Origin: CAYTUI01 sp964441335
GTDB taxonomy: Bacteria > Patescibacteriota > Patescibacteriia > UBA1558 > 2-01-FULL-52-15
Reading direction: 5' to 3'
DNA: 64,000 bases
NCBI GenBank assembly: GCA_964441335.1
Contig: CAYTUI010000001.1
Location: forward strand, 1-64,000
The notes under the pieces are model-generated. The model was not told the origin of the DNA. It did no database searches and worked only from the letters and a program-made list of their open reading frames with translations. The position numbers were made by a program, and so were the translations under genes. Positions 7,972 through 15,756 of this stretch are shown here, one piece after another. Numbering within the stretch: the first letter of the stretch is position 1; every line of letters begins with the position of its first letter.

Positions 7972-8673
7972 TCAGACCTCGGTGAAACAGGCATCGGCCA
8001 GTGTTAGGCCGGTTCGTTGCAGTTCCGGCGCCAGGAAATCCTGCAATAGCTGTTTGAATCGCGCTTGTTGCTCGGGATCCAAGGGATTGAAGAAGGCCGC
8101 CAGTTCATGTCTGCGCTTCTCGTTGAAGTCATAGAGCATACTGGTTAACCACGTTTCCATCGCGCGGCTGTAGCTGTAAGACAGTTGACCAGGCTTTCTG
8201 AAGTTCAATGCTTTCCACATAGTAATCAGCCCCTCAGGGGTGGAGCAGTTAACCTGAACCCAGTATTTGATATCCCTGACGCCAGGATTGCTGGTGATTG
8301 GTCGCACATTCATCCAGACTAAGGACTCATTTTCCTTAGGCTCGATGTTGATGATGTCAGCACCATTGAGACGCTGATCCCAGCGCCAGAGACGCAGATT
8401 AGTTGCTGACTGCAAGACCAGCTTGGCATCTTGACTGTCGGGTTTGATGAAGGCAGCACGATTAGGACCGACGCTGGTCACCATAACCCAGTGAGTGAGC
8501 GGCCAGATAAGCAGCCATGCCAGGCATGACAGAAATATTGCCATTGGCAAAGCTTCGGGGTCGCTCCTATTGGTGTAGGGATCGGCCAGGACGAGCAGAT
8601 AAGTGGCAGTCAGAGCCAAGCCGTAGCCGATGACACCGGTCACGAAGAATTTGTTGAACTGGACGCGTTTCAT
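7972..8673 (-). CDS. GC-rich membrane-anchored protein, unknown function
   Basis: 233 residues from ATG 8673, preceded at seven bases by a perfect AGGAGG. The frame can start two codons earlier at a TTG, but the SD favours the ATG. Two hydrophobic segments (about residues 9-30 and 44-66) are followed by a soluble domain of about 165 residues with tryptophans and conserved-looking polar motifs, none recognised. Third codon positions are clearly richer in G and C than in the neighbours, and with its SD and hairpin it belongs to the same gene style as the NAD array at 30918-39042. It stands alone on the minus strand. Confidence 0.75.
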   Translation of the reverse strand: MKRVQFNKFFVTGVIGYGLALTATYLLVLADPYTNRSDPEALPMAIFLSCLAWLLIWPLTHWVMVTSVGPNRAAFIKPDSQDAKLVLQSATNLRLWRWDQRLNGADIINIEPKENESLVWMNVRPITSNPGVRDIKYWVQVNCSTPEGLITMWKALNFRKPGQLSYSYSRAMETWLTSMLYDFNEKRRHELAAFFNPLDPEQQARFKQLLQDFLAPELQRTGLTLADACFTEV

Positions 8674-8747
8674 GGTCAAACCTCCTCGGTGGTTGTGTAG
8701 AGAACAAAGATCAAAGTAGCTTAGGCCGAGCGGCTTTTTTTGTCAAG

Positions 8748-9116
8748 TTACTGACGGTTTGTTTTATAAATAAAATTCTCGTCCAGATACTCTTTGAGGA
8801 TAGTTCGTTGGCAGTGCTGTGACTGCTTGGCATGGCCGACTAAAGTTATATTTTCATTTTCGGCCGCTTGGGCAATTTGCTCCAGAATATTTTGAATTCG
8901 CGGTTTTTTAAGTCTTTCTAAATACTGTTGCCGGAAATAATCCCAGTCAAATTTCTGACCGTGCCAATTTTTTATTAACTCCAACTCACTGCCGAGTTCC
9001 GGAAACCACATGTCAACAATATTACGCTCGGCAAATTTTGGCCAAAAACAGCTGACTAGAATTCTCTTGCCGTCAGTCGGTTCAATAGGGTCGTGAACTG
9101 ATTTAGTTTTTATCAT
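8748..9116 (-). CDS. DUF488 family protein
   Basis: 122 residues. The layout fits the DUF488/YeaO-like family: an N-terminal strand with RILVSCFWPKFAERN, a middle WFPELGSE and a helical region, and a C-terminal ITLVGHAKQSQHCQRTILKEYL carrying the paired H and C residues of the family. The biochemical role of DUF488 proteins is not established. AT-rich codon use, no SD, and no evident operon partner; a degenerate repeat region lies upstream. Confidence 0.82.
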   Translation of the reverse strand: MIKTKSVHDPIEPTDGKRILVSCFWPKFAERNIVDMWFPELGSELELIKNWHGQKFDWDYFRQQYLERLKKPRIQNILEQIAQAAENENITLVGHAKQSQHCQRTILKEYLDENFIYKTNRQ

Positions 9117-9120
9117 GGAT

Positions 9121-9400
9121 TAGAAGATAGGGAATAGTAGATAGAAGATGGGGAATAGGAGATGGAAGGTAGGGGATGGAAGATAGAAGATTGGGGTTGC
9201 CCCTCGTTCTTAAGTTCTTTGGTTCTTTCGTTCTGTGTTCTTCGGTTCTTTTGTTTTTACGTTCTTTAGTTTTTAGATTATAGGTATTAGGTTCCCTCGT
9301 TCTTACGTTCTTAAGTTATTTTGTTCTTCGGTTCTTCAGTTCTTAAGTTCTTTAGTCCCTCCGTTCTTCCGTTCTTTCGTTCTTCGTTCTTCAGTTTCCC
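9121..9400. repeat. Degenerate low-complexity intergenic repeats
   Basis: Two stretches occupy this gap. First come purine-rich words (AGAAGATAGGGAATAG and variants, to about 9190), then about 200 bases of imperfectly repeated GTTCTT/TTCGTT words with a period near 8-11 bases. No coding potential or stable hairpin is evident. The last bases overlap the end of the pgsA-like gene. Similar GTTCTT words recur at about 13530-13575. Confidence 0.65.
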
Positions 9401-9981
9401 CGTCCCTCTGGTAACAAATGCTTTGTAATACTGGCAACTGATAGAATTAAAGCCAGGTAGAAAATATAGAGCACTATTGTATTGTTAAACGTATTAGCGG
9501 GCATTATCAGCAACCACAGAACGCCTAAGGTTTGGAAGGCCATTTTATATTTACCGAATTTATTGGCACCCAAACTCCGGCGCTGACCGATTTTTTCAAA
9601 AAAAGGTTTAAGTAAAAATACCAAACAAACTAATAGTATCTCCAGACCGATGGTCGACCAGACTAACCAGAGTGGTAGAATTTTAATACCCAAGAAATAA
9701 AAAATCGGCAACACCATTACCTTGTCTGCAAAAGGGTCTAAAAGTTTGCCGTTGATAGTCGTTTGACCTCTAAGCCTAGCCAATGGTCCGTCAAGGTAAT
9801 CTAGGGCGGCCATGATGAGGAATAATAAAATTGTGGTGAGATGAGCAGCGTAGATAACCGAAAATAACAAAGGGATGGTCATTACCAATCTAAGAACTGT
9901 CAGGTGCATCGGATGAACTCTGGTCGGAAAAGTAGAAACAATTTTTAAGGCCAGATTTTCTTTAAATTCAAAAAATGTCAT
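9391..9981 (-). CDS. pgsA: CDP-alcohol phosphatidyltransferase (PgsA-like)
   Basis: 196 residues, multi-pass membrane protein. It contains the complete CDP-alcohol phosphatidyltransferase signature D-x2-DG-x2-AR-x8-G-x3-D-x3-D, seen as DYLDGPLAR followed by GKLLDPFAD at about residues 63-88. The family joins a CDP-activated lipid to an alcohol; next to a PgpA-like phosphatase the likely product is phosphatidylglycerophosphate. It is the last gene of a minus-strand operon and overlaps the preceding gene by four bases. Its exact alcohol substrate is inferred from context. Confidence 0.9.
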   Translation of the reverse strand: MTFFEFKENLALKIVSTFPTRVHPMHLTVLRLVMTIPLLFSVIYAAHLTTILLFLIMAALDYLDGPLARLRGQTTINGKLLDPFADKVMVLPIFYFLGIKILPLWLVWSTIGLEILLVCLVFLLKPFFEKIGQRRSLGANKFGKYKMAFQTLGVLWLLIMPANTFNNTIVLYIFYLALILSVASITKHLLPEGRGN

Positions 9982-10424
9982 AAAAATTTTTCAACCACCA
10001 AAGCGATAATTGTGGCGTAAATCCCGGCTAGAATGTCGTCGGCCATGATGCCAAATGTTTTGGGTAATGATTGCAGATAATTGATACCAACCCATTTAGT
10101 AATATCAAATAGTCTAAAAGCAATGAGACCCACCGCATATAACCAAATGTTTTGGGGTAGGAAAGTAACAACCAGTAGAGCACCGACGATTTCATCGGAG
10201 ACGATAAAGTGAGGGTCTTGATAATTGTACTTGCTTCTGAACAGCTCGGTTGCTGGCCATAGTATTAACAAACTAACAATGAAAATTAACGCTCGCCAGG
10301 TAATGTCCAAAGGACTGACAAATAAATAGGCCAAAATGAAAATTATTAGGCTGGTAATCGTGCCGGAAGCGGCCAGATAGCCCAAACCGAAAAAGGTGCT
10401 TAATAGTTTGCTAATTTTTAACAT
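9978..10424 (-). CDS. pgpA: Phosphatidylglycerophosphatase A family protein
   Basis: 148 residues with about four membrane segments. The PgpA features are present: GYLAASGT near the N-terminus, HFIVSDEIVGALL with the acidic pair in the middle, and a C-terminal GIMADDILAGIYA. PgpA removes the terminal phosphate of phosphatidylglycerophosphate to give phosphatidylglycerol in the inner membrane. It overlaps both neighbours (14 bases upstream, four downstream), indicating translational coupling inside the lipid operon. Confidence 0.9.
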   Translation of the reverse strand: MLKISKLLSTFFGLGYLAASGTITSLIIFILAYLFVSPLDITWRALIFIVSLLILWPATELFRSKYNYQDPHFIVSDEIVGALLVVTFLPQNIWLYAVGLIAFRLFDITKWVGINYLQSLPKTFGIMADDILAGIYATIIALVVEKFL

Positions 10425-11298
10425 GGCGGTTGGTGATTATTGGTAAAGCTTGTTTAATGATCTCTATATTGAGTGATTTCTGATTGTCTTCTAAATAATC
10501 TCCGTCAACTTGAACCTTATCGTCGGTTTCCAGACGGATGACGAAATGCCTACCTTCTATGATAGATAAATGACGAGGTGGGCTATCATGAAAATAATAA
10601 TAGTAGGTAGCTTCAATAAAGCTGAAAAAATTTTTATTGGTGGCCACGGTTAATTCAAATTTTCCGTCCTGCAAATCGCTGTTACGCTTTGGCTCAAAGC
10701 CAAAAAGTCTGGAGGTGTTGACGACAAATAGACTGTTGCCCTGTCGCTGATAATCCTGACCGTCCACAGTAAAACTAAAATTATATTGGGGCATTCTGGT
10801 TTTCCAAAGGAAACTCATTAAATAAGCCATAAAACCGAAAGATCTTTTTAGTTTTTGTTCGGCAGCCACAACTCTTTCCGATAAATAACCGATTGCAAAA
10901 GCCTCTAAGAAGTAATCTCTTTTGTTGATTAAGCCCACATCAATGTATTCTATGTTGCCCTCGTTAATAACCTCAAGAGCCTGATGGAGTGATCGGGGAA
11001 TATAAAGACTTTGGGCCAGCACGTTTGCCGAGCCGGTAGGTAGTATTCCGATGGGGATATTAAGCTTATTTTTTAGTATGAATTCTGCTACCCGGCGAAT
11101 AGTTCCGTCGCCACCGGCGATAATAATAAGGTCGTATTTATAATCTTTGGCTAAAGGTTTGACGTTCAGAAAATTTTCAAAGTTTTTAAAATACAGCTGG
11201 TATTTGGATCGTTTAAGATTCTTTTTGATGGTTGGCAAAAGTCTGGAGCGGCGTCTGCGCCCGGCGGCTAAATTATAAATGACTAAAACTTTTTTCAT
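10411..11298 (-). CDS. Diacylglycerol kinase family lipid kinase
   Basis: 295 residues, the usual length for DgkB/YegS-type kinases. The nucleotide-binding motif GGDGTIRRV lies near residue 62 and the glycine-rich ILPTGSANVLAQSL near residue 88, both typical of the DAGK catalytic domain. The C-terminal beta-rich domain ends with KVQVDGDYLED. The enzyme phosphorylates a lipid alcohol (diacylglycerol or similar) with ATP. It sits between a CarS-like cytidylyltransferase and PgpA, so it may supply the phosphorylated lipid that is then activated with CTP. Confidence 0.92.
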   Translation of the reverse strand: MKKVLVIYNLAAGRRRRSRLLPTIKKNLKRSKYQLYFKNFENFLNVKPLAKDYKYDLIIIAGGDGTIRRVAEFILKNKLNIPIGILPTGSANVLAQSLYIPRSLHQALEVINEGNIEYIDVGLINKRDYFLEAFAIGYLSERVVAAEQKLKRSFGFMAYLMSFLWKTRMPQYNFSFTVDGQDYQRQGNSLFVVNTSRLFGFEPKRNSDLQDGKFELTVATNKNFFSFIEATYYYYFHDSPPRHLSIIEGRHFVIRLETDDKVQVDGDYLEDNQKSLNIEIIKQALPIITNRHVKN

Positions 11299-11299
11299 A

Positions 11300-11863
11300 T
11301 TACCACCAGACTTTTTTTATTTTGAAATAATAGCCGATTAAGTTAGAGACTGGATGAACCGCCAAAGTTATAATAACAGCCGCCCAGACAATTTCCGGAG
11401 TCCAGACGACTAATAGCCAGGTTAGTAGAAAAAAACCAACAATAAAATCTAGTTGGTCAAACACCGGCCAAGCATTGCCGGATGTAATTTTAACCCGTCT
11501 TTTAATAAAACTTTTAACTAAATCTCCGCCTAAAGCTCCTAGGCCAGCCAAAAATCCGAACAGCAAATAATTCAGCTCCCAGTAGTTAATCAAGCGTATA
11601 CTGTCCAGCCAGCCTATTTGCTGGAAAAATGTCTGTATAATAACTGTTATCATGGCTACCAGCACGCCAATTATTAATCCCCGCCAAGTTTTACCTTTGC
11701 CCAATAAATCCTGGCCGAAAAGTTTTAATCCACCGTCAATCGGTTTAGCCAGTTGTTTCCAATAGCCAAGACGTTGGACAATCACTGGCGCCATGTTTGC
11801 TAAATAAACGGGCAACAGTAAATAAATGGTGGCCAGAATCAGCAGTATGTCTAATGTCATCAA
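11300..11863 (-). CDS. CarS-like CDP-archaeol synthase family protein
   Basis: 187 residues with about five membrane segments. Motifs of the CarS/DUF46 family are present: LGKGKTWRGL near residue 54, and LGGDLVKSFIKRR followed by GNAWPVFDQLDFI near residues 110-145. In archaea CarS transfers CTP to unsaturated archaetidic acid; bacterial homologues presumably activate a phosphatidic acid-like lipid in place of CdsA. It overlaps the glycosyltransferase gene by four bases and is one base from the lipid kinase. The lipid type used here cannot be read from sequence. Confidence 0.85.
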   Translation of the reverse strand: MMTLDILLILATIYLLLPVYLANMAPVIVQRLGYWKQLAKPIDGGLKLFGQDLLGKGKTWRGLIIGVLVAMITVIIQTFFQQIGWLDSIRLINYWELNYLLFGFLAGLGALGGDLVKSFIKRRVKITSGNAWPVFDQLDFIVGFFLLTWLLVVWTPEIVWAAVIITLAVHPVSNLIGYYFKIKKVWW

Positions 11864-12942
11864 GCGTTTTTTAAAATTCTTAAAGTTTCAGCGGCTGTTT
11901 TTTCCCAGCGGAATTCTTGGCTACGTTTCAGTCCCTTGGTAATAAGGTCGGTCTGTAGGTTTTTGTCATAGTATAGTTTATTTATCGCCTCAACAACCTC
12001 GGGAATATTATTGGCGTCAACCAGTAGGGCGGCGTCCCCGGCAATTTCTGGCATACTGGCGGCACGATTGGTAATAATGGCTGTTTGGCAGGCCATAGCC
12101 TCAATTAAGCCAAAACAAAAGCCTTCATATTTTGCCAAATGGATATAAATAGCCGCTTCGGATATAAGTTTATATTTTTCTTCTTCATTAATCCAGCCGT
12201 GACGAATAACCTTTTCTTCCAGCCGAAACTGTTTGATCAGATTTTCAGCTTCTTGCCAGCCGCGGCTAGGATAACCGACTAAGTGTAAACTTATTCTTTT
12301 GCCCCAGCTAGTCTTTTGCATAGCCGCAAAAATCCTGATGAGTTGAGCAATATTTTTTTTACTTTCCAGCCGCCCGACAAACAGCAGATAATTTTTTTTC
12401 TGTTTTGACGCTGGAGGAATTTTTTCGGGATTACTTAAACCAAGATAAGTTACCTGAATTTTGTCGGCGGCAATTTGATAGTACTTGATAATTTCGCTTT
12501 TAGAAAATTGTGAAACAGTGATAATTTGGCTACAAAATTTTTTGGCCCACTTAGCAGATAATCTTTGGTAAGCTCGCCCCTTCCACGACAGATCGTTTTT
12601 ATACGCTTCATAGGCCACGTCGTGCAGAGTGGTAACGGTTCTTTTGGGGGAGATGATAGGGATAATTGAAGCCGGGATAAATAAGACGTCAGGAGGGTTA
12701 AACAGCATTTCTAAAGACAGGCGAACTTGCGTCCAGAGATATTTAAAGGGCCAATATAGTCGGCGATATTCCACATTAGGACCCAAGTTCAGCAGTTCGG
12801 TTTCAGGAGCGCTATTGAAATAAAGCCTAAAAGTTATAGTTGGATCCAGTTTGGGCAGTTCCTTGATTAAAAAAAAGGAGTACCATTCTACCCCGGTTTT
12901 TTGTGGTTTGTTGGCCCTGGTCGCATCAATGCCTATAATCAT
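11860..12942 (-). CDS. GT4 family glycosyltransferase
   Basis: 360 residues with a GT-B fold. The N-terminal domain starts with IIGIDATRANKPQKTGVEWY. The C-terminal donor-binding domain includes LLFVGRLESKKNI (about residue 206) and the E-x7-E motif EGFCFGLIEAMACQ (about residue 274). It is the first gene of the five-gene minus-strand lipid operon. A role in making a glycolipid from the operon's lipid product is a reasonable inference; the sugar and acceptor are unknown. A TAAAAT about nine bases before the ATG may be its -10 box. Confidence 0.92.
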   Translation of the reverse strand: MIIGIDATRANKPQKTGVEWYSFFLIKELPKLDPTITFRLYFNSAPETELLNLGPNVEYRRLYWPFKYLWTQVRLSLEMLFNPPDVLFIPASIIPIISPKRTVTTLHDVAYEAYKNDLSWKGRAYQRLSAKWAKKFCSQIITVSQFSKSEIIKYYQIAADKIQVTYLGLSNPEKIPPASKQKKNYLLFVGRLESKKNIAQLIRIFAAMQKTSWGKRISLHLVGYPSRGWQEAENLIKQFRLEEKVIRHGWINEEEKYKLISEAAIYIHLAKYEGFCFGLIEAMACQTAIITNRAASMPEIAGDAALLVDANNIPEVVEAINKLYYDKNLQTDLITKGLKRSQEFRWEKTAAETLRILKNA

Positions 12943-13308
12943 AATGAGGGTATTTTAGCAGACTATGGCTATAAAATGAAGCGTCCACAGATTGACAGCA
13001 GAGCATATTTTTAGTATCTTAACAACGTTATTTTGTTGCCGCTGTGTCCCTCGACTTCGCCATCAGCCATTGGCTGATCGGGACAAGCGGACGTAACGTA
13101 CATGATAATAGTAAGTTTGTAAGTTAGCAGTATTATTGATATTTGATGCCGCTGTGGCGGAACCCCACTTCACTGAAGTTTCGTGGGGCAGGTTGGCAGA
13201 CTCCGTATCGCTAAAGCTTTGCGGGATAGGCGTGCACGACTCTTGTCAGAGGCGAATAGGCAAAATCGCGCCTTGATAAGTGTATTATGTAAATTGTTAT
13301 CATTTGTT
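12943..13308. other. Intergenic region with tRNA-Leu 5' fragments and a short repeat
   Basis: No gene is seen in these 366 bases. GCCGCTGTGGCGGAA at 13148-13162 matches the first 15 bases of the tRNA-Leu at 13309 with one mismatch, and TTGTTGCCGC recurs at 13034. A hairpin CCCCAC/GTGGGG lies at about 13163-13187. AGCCATTGGCTGATCGGG at 13065-13082 recurs at 39116-39133. Confidence 0.6.
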
Positions 13309-13395
13309 GCCGCGGTGGCGGAACTGGTAGACGCGTAGGTCTCAAAAACCTATAGGAGTTCTCCTGTGAGAGTTCGAGTCTCTCCCGCGGCACCA
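13309..13395 (+). tRNA. tRNA-Leu (CAA)
   Basis: 87 bases with CCA. The acceptor stem GCCGCGG pairs with CCGCGGC. The anticodon stem-loop is TAGGT-CTCAAAA-ACCTA giving CAA. A long variable arm (TAGGAGTTCTCCTG) and a T arm with TTCGAGT follow. Its 3' bases GCGGCACCA recur at about 13460-13468. Confidence 0.96.
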
Positions 13396-13600
13396 AATGG
13401 AAGTAATATACACAGGTTCGCCTGCCCGCCGTAGCTTTAGCGTAGGCGGGACCCCGACCAGCGGCACCATTTAGTTAGTAGCTAGTAGTTAGTAGTCAGT
13501 AGCTTGCAGCCAGTAGCTTATGGAGTAGAGCTCGTAGTCCTTAAGTTCGTCAGTTCTTAAGTTCATCGGTTCATAGGTTATTAAGCATTAAGACTTAATA
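13396..13600. repeat. Post-tRNA repeat region
   Basis: A hairpin with CCCGCC/GGCGGG arms lies at about 13425-13450, then a copy of the tRNA-Leu tail GCGGCACCA, then degenerate TTAGTAGCTAGTAG words and GTTCTTAAGTTC-type words. No gene is seen. Confidence 0.55.
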
Positions 13601-13616
13601 CTTAATTATTATAATC

Positions 13617-14033
13617 ATGGATATTAAACTCTGGGTGGCTACTAAAGCTTTTATTGTTTATCAGGGCAAGCTTTTGGTTATTAGGGAATCGTCAAAATAT
13701 AGTGACGGAACTCAAACGGGTAAGTACGGAGAAGTGGGCGGACGGGTGACGCCTGGTGAGAATTTTCGCGACAGTTTAATCAGAGAGGTAAAAGAAGAAA
13801 CTGGTCTTGATATTAAAATTGGTAAACCATTTTTCGTCAACGAATGGCGGCCGGTCGTCAGAGGGGAGCAATGGCAAATAGTAGGGATTTTTTTTGAATG
13901 CTTTGCCGATACTGATGAAGTTGTTTTAAGCGAGGATCATGATGATTACAAATGGATTGAGCCGGCTAACTGGCAAAACGAAGGAATGATTGAGAACTTA
14001 CGGCCGGTTTTTGAAGCTTATTTAAAGAAATAG
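13617..14033 (+). CDS. Nudix hydrolase
   Basis: 138 residues. A perfect Nudix box G-x5-E-x7-REVKEETGL spans about residues 42-64 (GRVTPGE, then REVKEETGL), providing the Mg-binding glutamates. The family hydrolyses nucleoside diphosphates linked to another moiety, often as housecleaning of damaged nucleotides; the substrate is not predictable. The fold is complete at this length. It is monocistronic in AT-rich DNA and lies upstream of the copper-island regulator with its own promoter in between. Confidence 0.92.
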   Translation: MDIKLWVATKAFIVYQGKLLVIRESSKYSDGTQTGKYGEVGGRVTPGENFRDSLIREVKEETGLDIKIGKPFFVNEWRPVVRGEQWQIVGIFFECFADTDEVVLSEDHDDYKWIEPANWQNEGMIENLRPVFEAYLKK

Positions 14034-14080
14034 ATAAATACCATTTCAGGTTAGATTAAAAGAACAAATTATTGCTGAAC

Positions 14081-14121
14081 TTGTCAAAATTATTGGACAT
14101 GGTATACTATGCAGTGTAGTA
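14081..14121 (+). promoter_or_regulatory. Promoter and BlaI/CopY-type operator
   Basis: TTGTCA (14081-14086), a 16-base spacer and TATACT (14103-14108) form the promoter of the repressor gene. The dyad TACTATGCAGTGTAGTA (14105-14121), with TACTA and TAGTA arms, overlaps the -10 box, as expected for autoregulation. A second copy lies at 15633-15649. Confidence 0.72.
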
Positions 14122-14136
14122 GAAAATAAGAGATAT

Positions 14137-14523
14137 ATGGCAAAAAACAGTATAAAAATATTTGGCGATTTGGAAGCAGAAATAATGGAAATCGTCTGGA
14201 AATCTGGCTCGGCATCAGTCAGGGATGTTCTATTGGCTTTAGAGAAAAGAAGAAAAATCGCCTATACCACCGTGATGACTGTTATGGCCAGGCTGTATGA
14301 GAAGGGCATTTTAAAACGCAAGATGGATGCTTGTAATGCTTTTATATATTTACCGACTCAAGGTAAACAGGCTTTTATGCAAAAAGCCTCTGAGAAAATA
14401 ATCAAGGGATTCTTGAAGGAATACGGTGATGTTGCTGTAGCTCAATTTGTGGGTATAATTGAAACATCGGATGCTAAACATTCCGACGAATGGAAAAGAA
14501 AATTGAGAGGTCTGATTAAATAA
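14137..14523 (+). CDS. BlaI/MecI/CopY family transcriptional repressor
   Basis: 128 residues. The winged-helix domain is typical (FGDLEAEIMEIVW, then VRDVLLALEKRRKIAYTTVMTVMARLYEKGIL with the recognition helix near residues 45-60). The C-terminal dimerisation part is short. Family members bind TACA/TGTA-like dyads as dimers and are released by protease cleavage (BlaI) or by metal (CopY). There is no CxCx4-5CxC copper site of CopY at the C-terminus, so release through the adjacent M56 protease is more likely. It precedes that gene by four bases. Confidence 0.92.
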   Translation: MAKNSIKIFGDLEAEIMEIVWKSGSASVRDVLLALEKRRKIAYTTVMTVMARLYEKGILKRKMDACNAFIYLPTQGKQAFMQKASEKIIKGFLKEYGDVAVAQFVGIIETSDAKHSDEWKRKLRGLIK

Positions 14524-14527
14524 TATT

Positions 14528-15589
14528 ATGCAACGATCTTTTGCGCAGAAAGCCAATCTGACATTTGTAGAAATTATAGCTATTGTTTTAAGCACAGTTG
14601 GCGTGGTTATTTTTTTATTTTGGGAAATTTATCAAAGAGTTTATTTATATGGTGGTGTCTTAATTCATAAATTACTAACCGCCTGTGGTTGTACGCAGAT
14701 GGCCCAGTTAATTGCTATGCACCCATTAATATTTATTGCTGTAATTACTCTCGGTTTGGTCATTATGACCTATTTATTTTATACAGTTTATCGATTAATA
14801 AAATTAATTATTCAGACAAGAAGGTTTGTATCTTTATATTTAAAACGGGCAAAAGACCAACACTCAACAAAATTGCGCGATGTTGTAGCTGGTTTAAATA
14901 TTGATGCATCCAAGGTCATTGAAATTAGAGATGTTAGGACAGTGGTGTTTTGTTTTGGTCTTTGGCGTCCCAAAGTATGTATTTCTAGCGGTTTGATAAA
15001 AATGCTGGACAAAGGCGAGTTAGAAGCTGTTTTACTACACGAATATCATCACTTGATTTCCAGGGAGCCTGTTAAAATGTTTGCTATAAAATATTTTCAA
15101 AGTATTTTCTTCTTTTTACCGGGAATAAAAGCTGGTGTAAATAAGTATCTGACATATTCAGAATTAGCTGCTGATGAACGGGCGACGAATAATTTTCTTG
15201 ATAAATTGAAGTTGGCCAGAGCTTTATACAAAATATCTGAAAAAGAGGAGAACTTACTTTTGCGAACTGGCTTGGCCTTATCTTTTTTCAGTTCCGTTAT
15301 TGGGGTACGGGTTAGTAAGCTTTCAAATAATGACTACGTGCCTAATTTTAAATTGCAGGTCACGAGGTTTTATACGGGGTTAGGTATAGCAATCGTGGTT
15401 CTTTTGGGTATGATGTTATTTTTAACAGATAGCTCAAAAGCGTTCGCCATGCATGACACGGGCAGTTGTATTTCAAATATCAACGGAACTCAAAATAACG
15501 GCTTGGTTTGCGATGATAATACTCAGCAATCAGCCGGCTTAAATGAAGGCAATTACTCGGCAGCGTTAACCAACTGTAAAATGAAGTAA
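14528..15589 (+). CDS. M56 (BlaR1-like) membrane metalloprotease
   Basis: 353 residues. Two to three N-terminal membrane segments (about residues 12-35, 62-85) precede a zinc-protease domain with LLHEYHHLIS, an HEXXH motif near residue 170, and ELAADERA, the downstream glutamate ligand. A last membrane segment (about 283-303) leads to a short extracytoplasmic tail with three cysteines (SCISN, LVCDD, TNCKMK). BlaR1 family proteins cleave the partner repressor when their sensor tail binds ligand. The cysteine-bearing tail in place of a penicillin-binding domain suggests a metal or thiol sensor, in keeping with the copper genes downstream; that is inference. Confidence 0.88.
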   Translation: MQRSFAQKANLTFVEIIAIVLSTVGVVIFLFWEIYQRVYLYGGVLIHKLLTACGCTQMAQLIAMHPLIFIAVITLGLVIMTYLFYTVYRLIKLIIQTRRFVSLYLKRAKDQHSTKLRDVVAGLNIDASKVIEIRDVRTVVFCFGLWRPKVCISSGLIKMLDKGELEAVLLHEYHHLISREPVKMFAIKYFQSIFFFLPGIKAGVNKYLTYSELAADERATNNFLDKLKLARALYKISEKEENLLLRTGLALSFFSSVIGVRVSKLSNNDYVPNFKLQVTRFYTGLGIAIVVLLGMMLFLTDSSKAFAMHDTGSCISNINGTQNNGLVCDDNTQQSAGLNEGNYSAALTNCKMK

Positions 15590-15612
15590 AGGTGGTTGTG
15601 GATAACCGGGGC

Positions 15613-15655
15613 TGGACAAAATATATAAACCCTACTATACTGTGTAGTAGGGTTT
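15613..15655 (+). promoter_or_regulatory. Second promoter with extended operator, ahead of copper genes
   Basis: TGGACA (15613-15618), 17 bases, TATACT (15636-15641). Overlapping it is AAACCCTACTA (15627-15637), seven bases, TAGTAGGGTTT (15645-15655), a perfect 11-bp inverted repeat containing the same TACTA-N7-TAGTA core as at 14105. It could also work as a transcription terminator of the protease gene because a short T-rich tail follows. Confidence 0.72.
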
Positions 15656-15756
15656 ATTAATTAACCATAAAATACTAATTTAAAGGCTTTTTGCGAGTTA
15701 TTCAATGTTAACATCAGTAAAATATTTAATTTCATTAAACTAACTAAGAATTATTT

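Noticed and set aside
13211..13396. Minus-strand 61-codon frame
   Set aside because: It lies across tRNA-Leu and its flanking fragments; it is a shadow of the tRNA.
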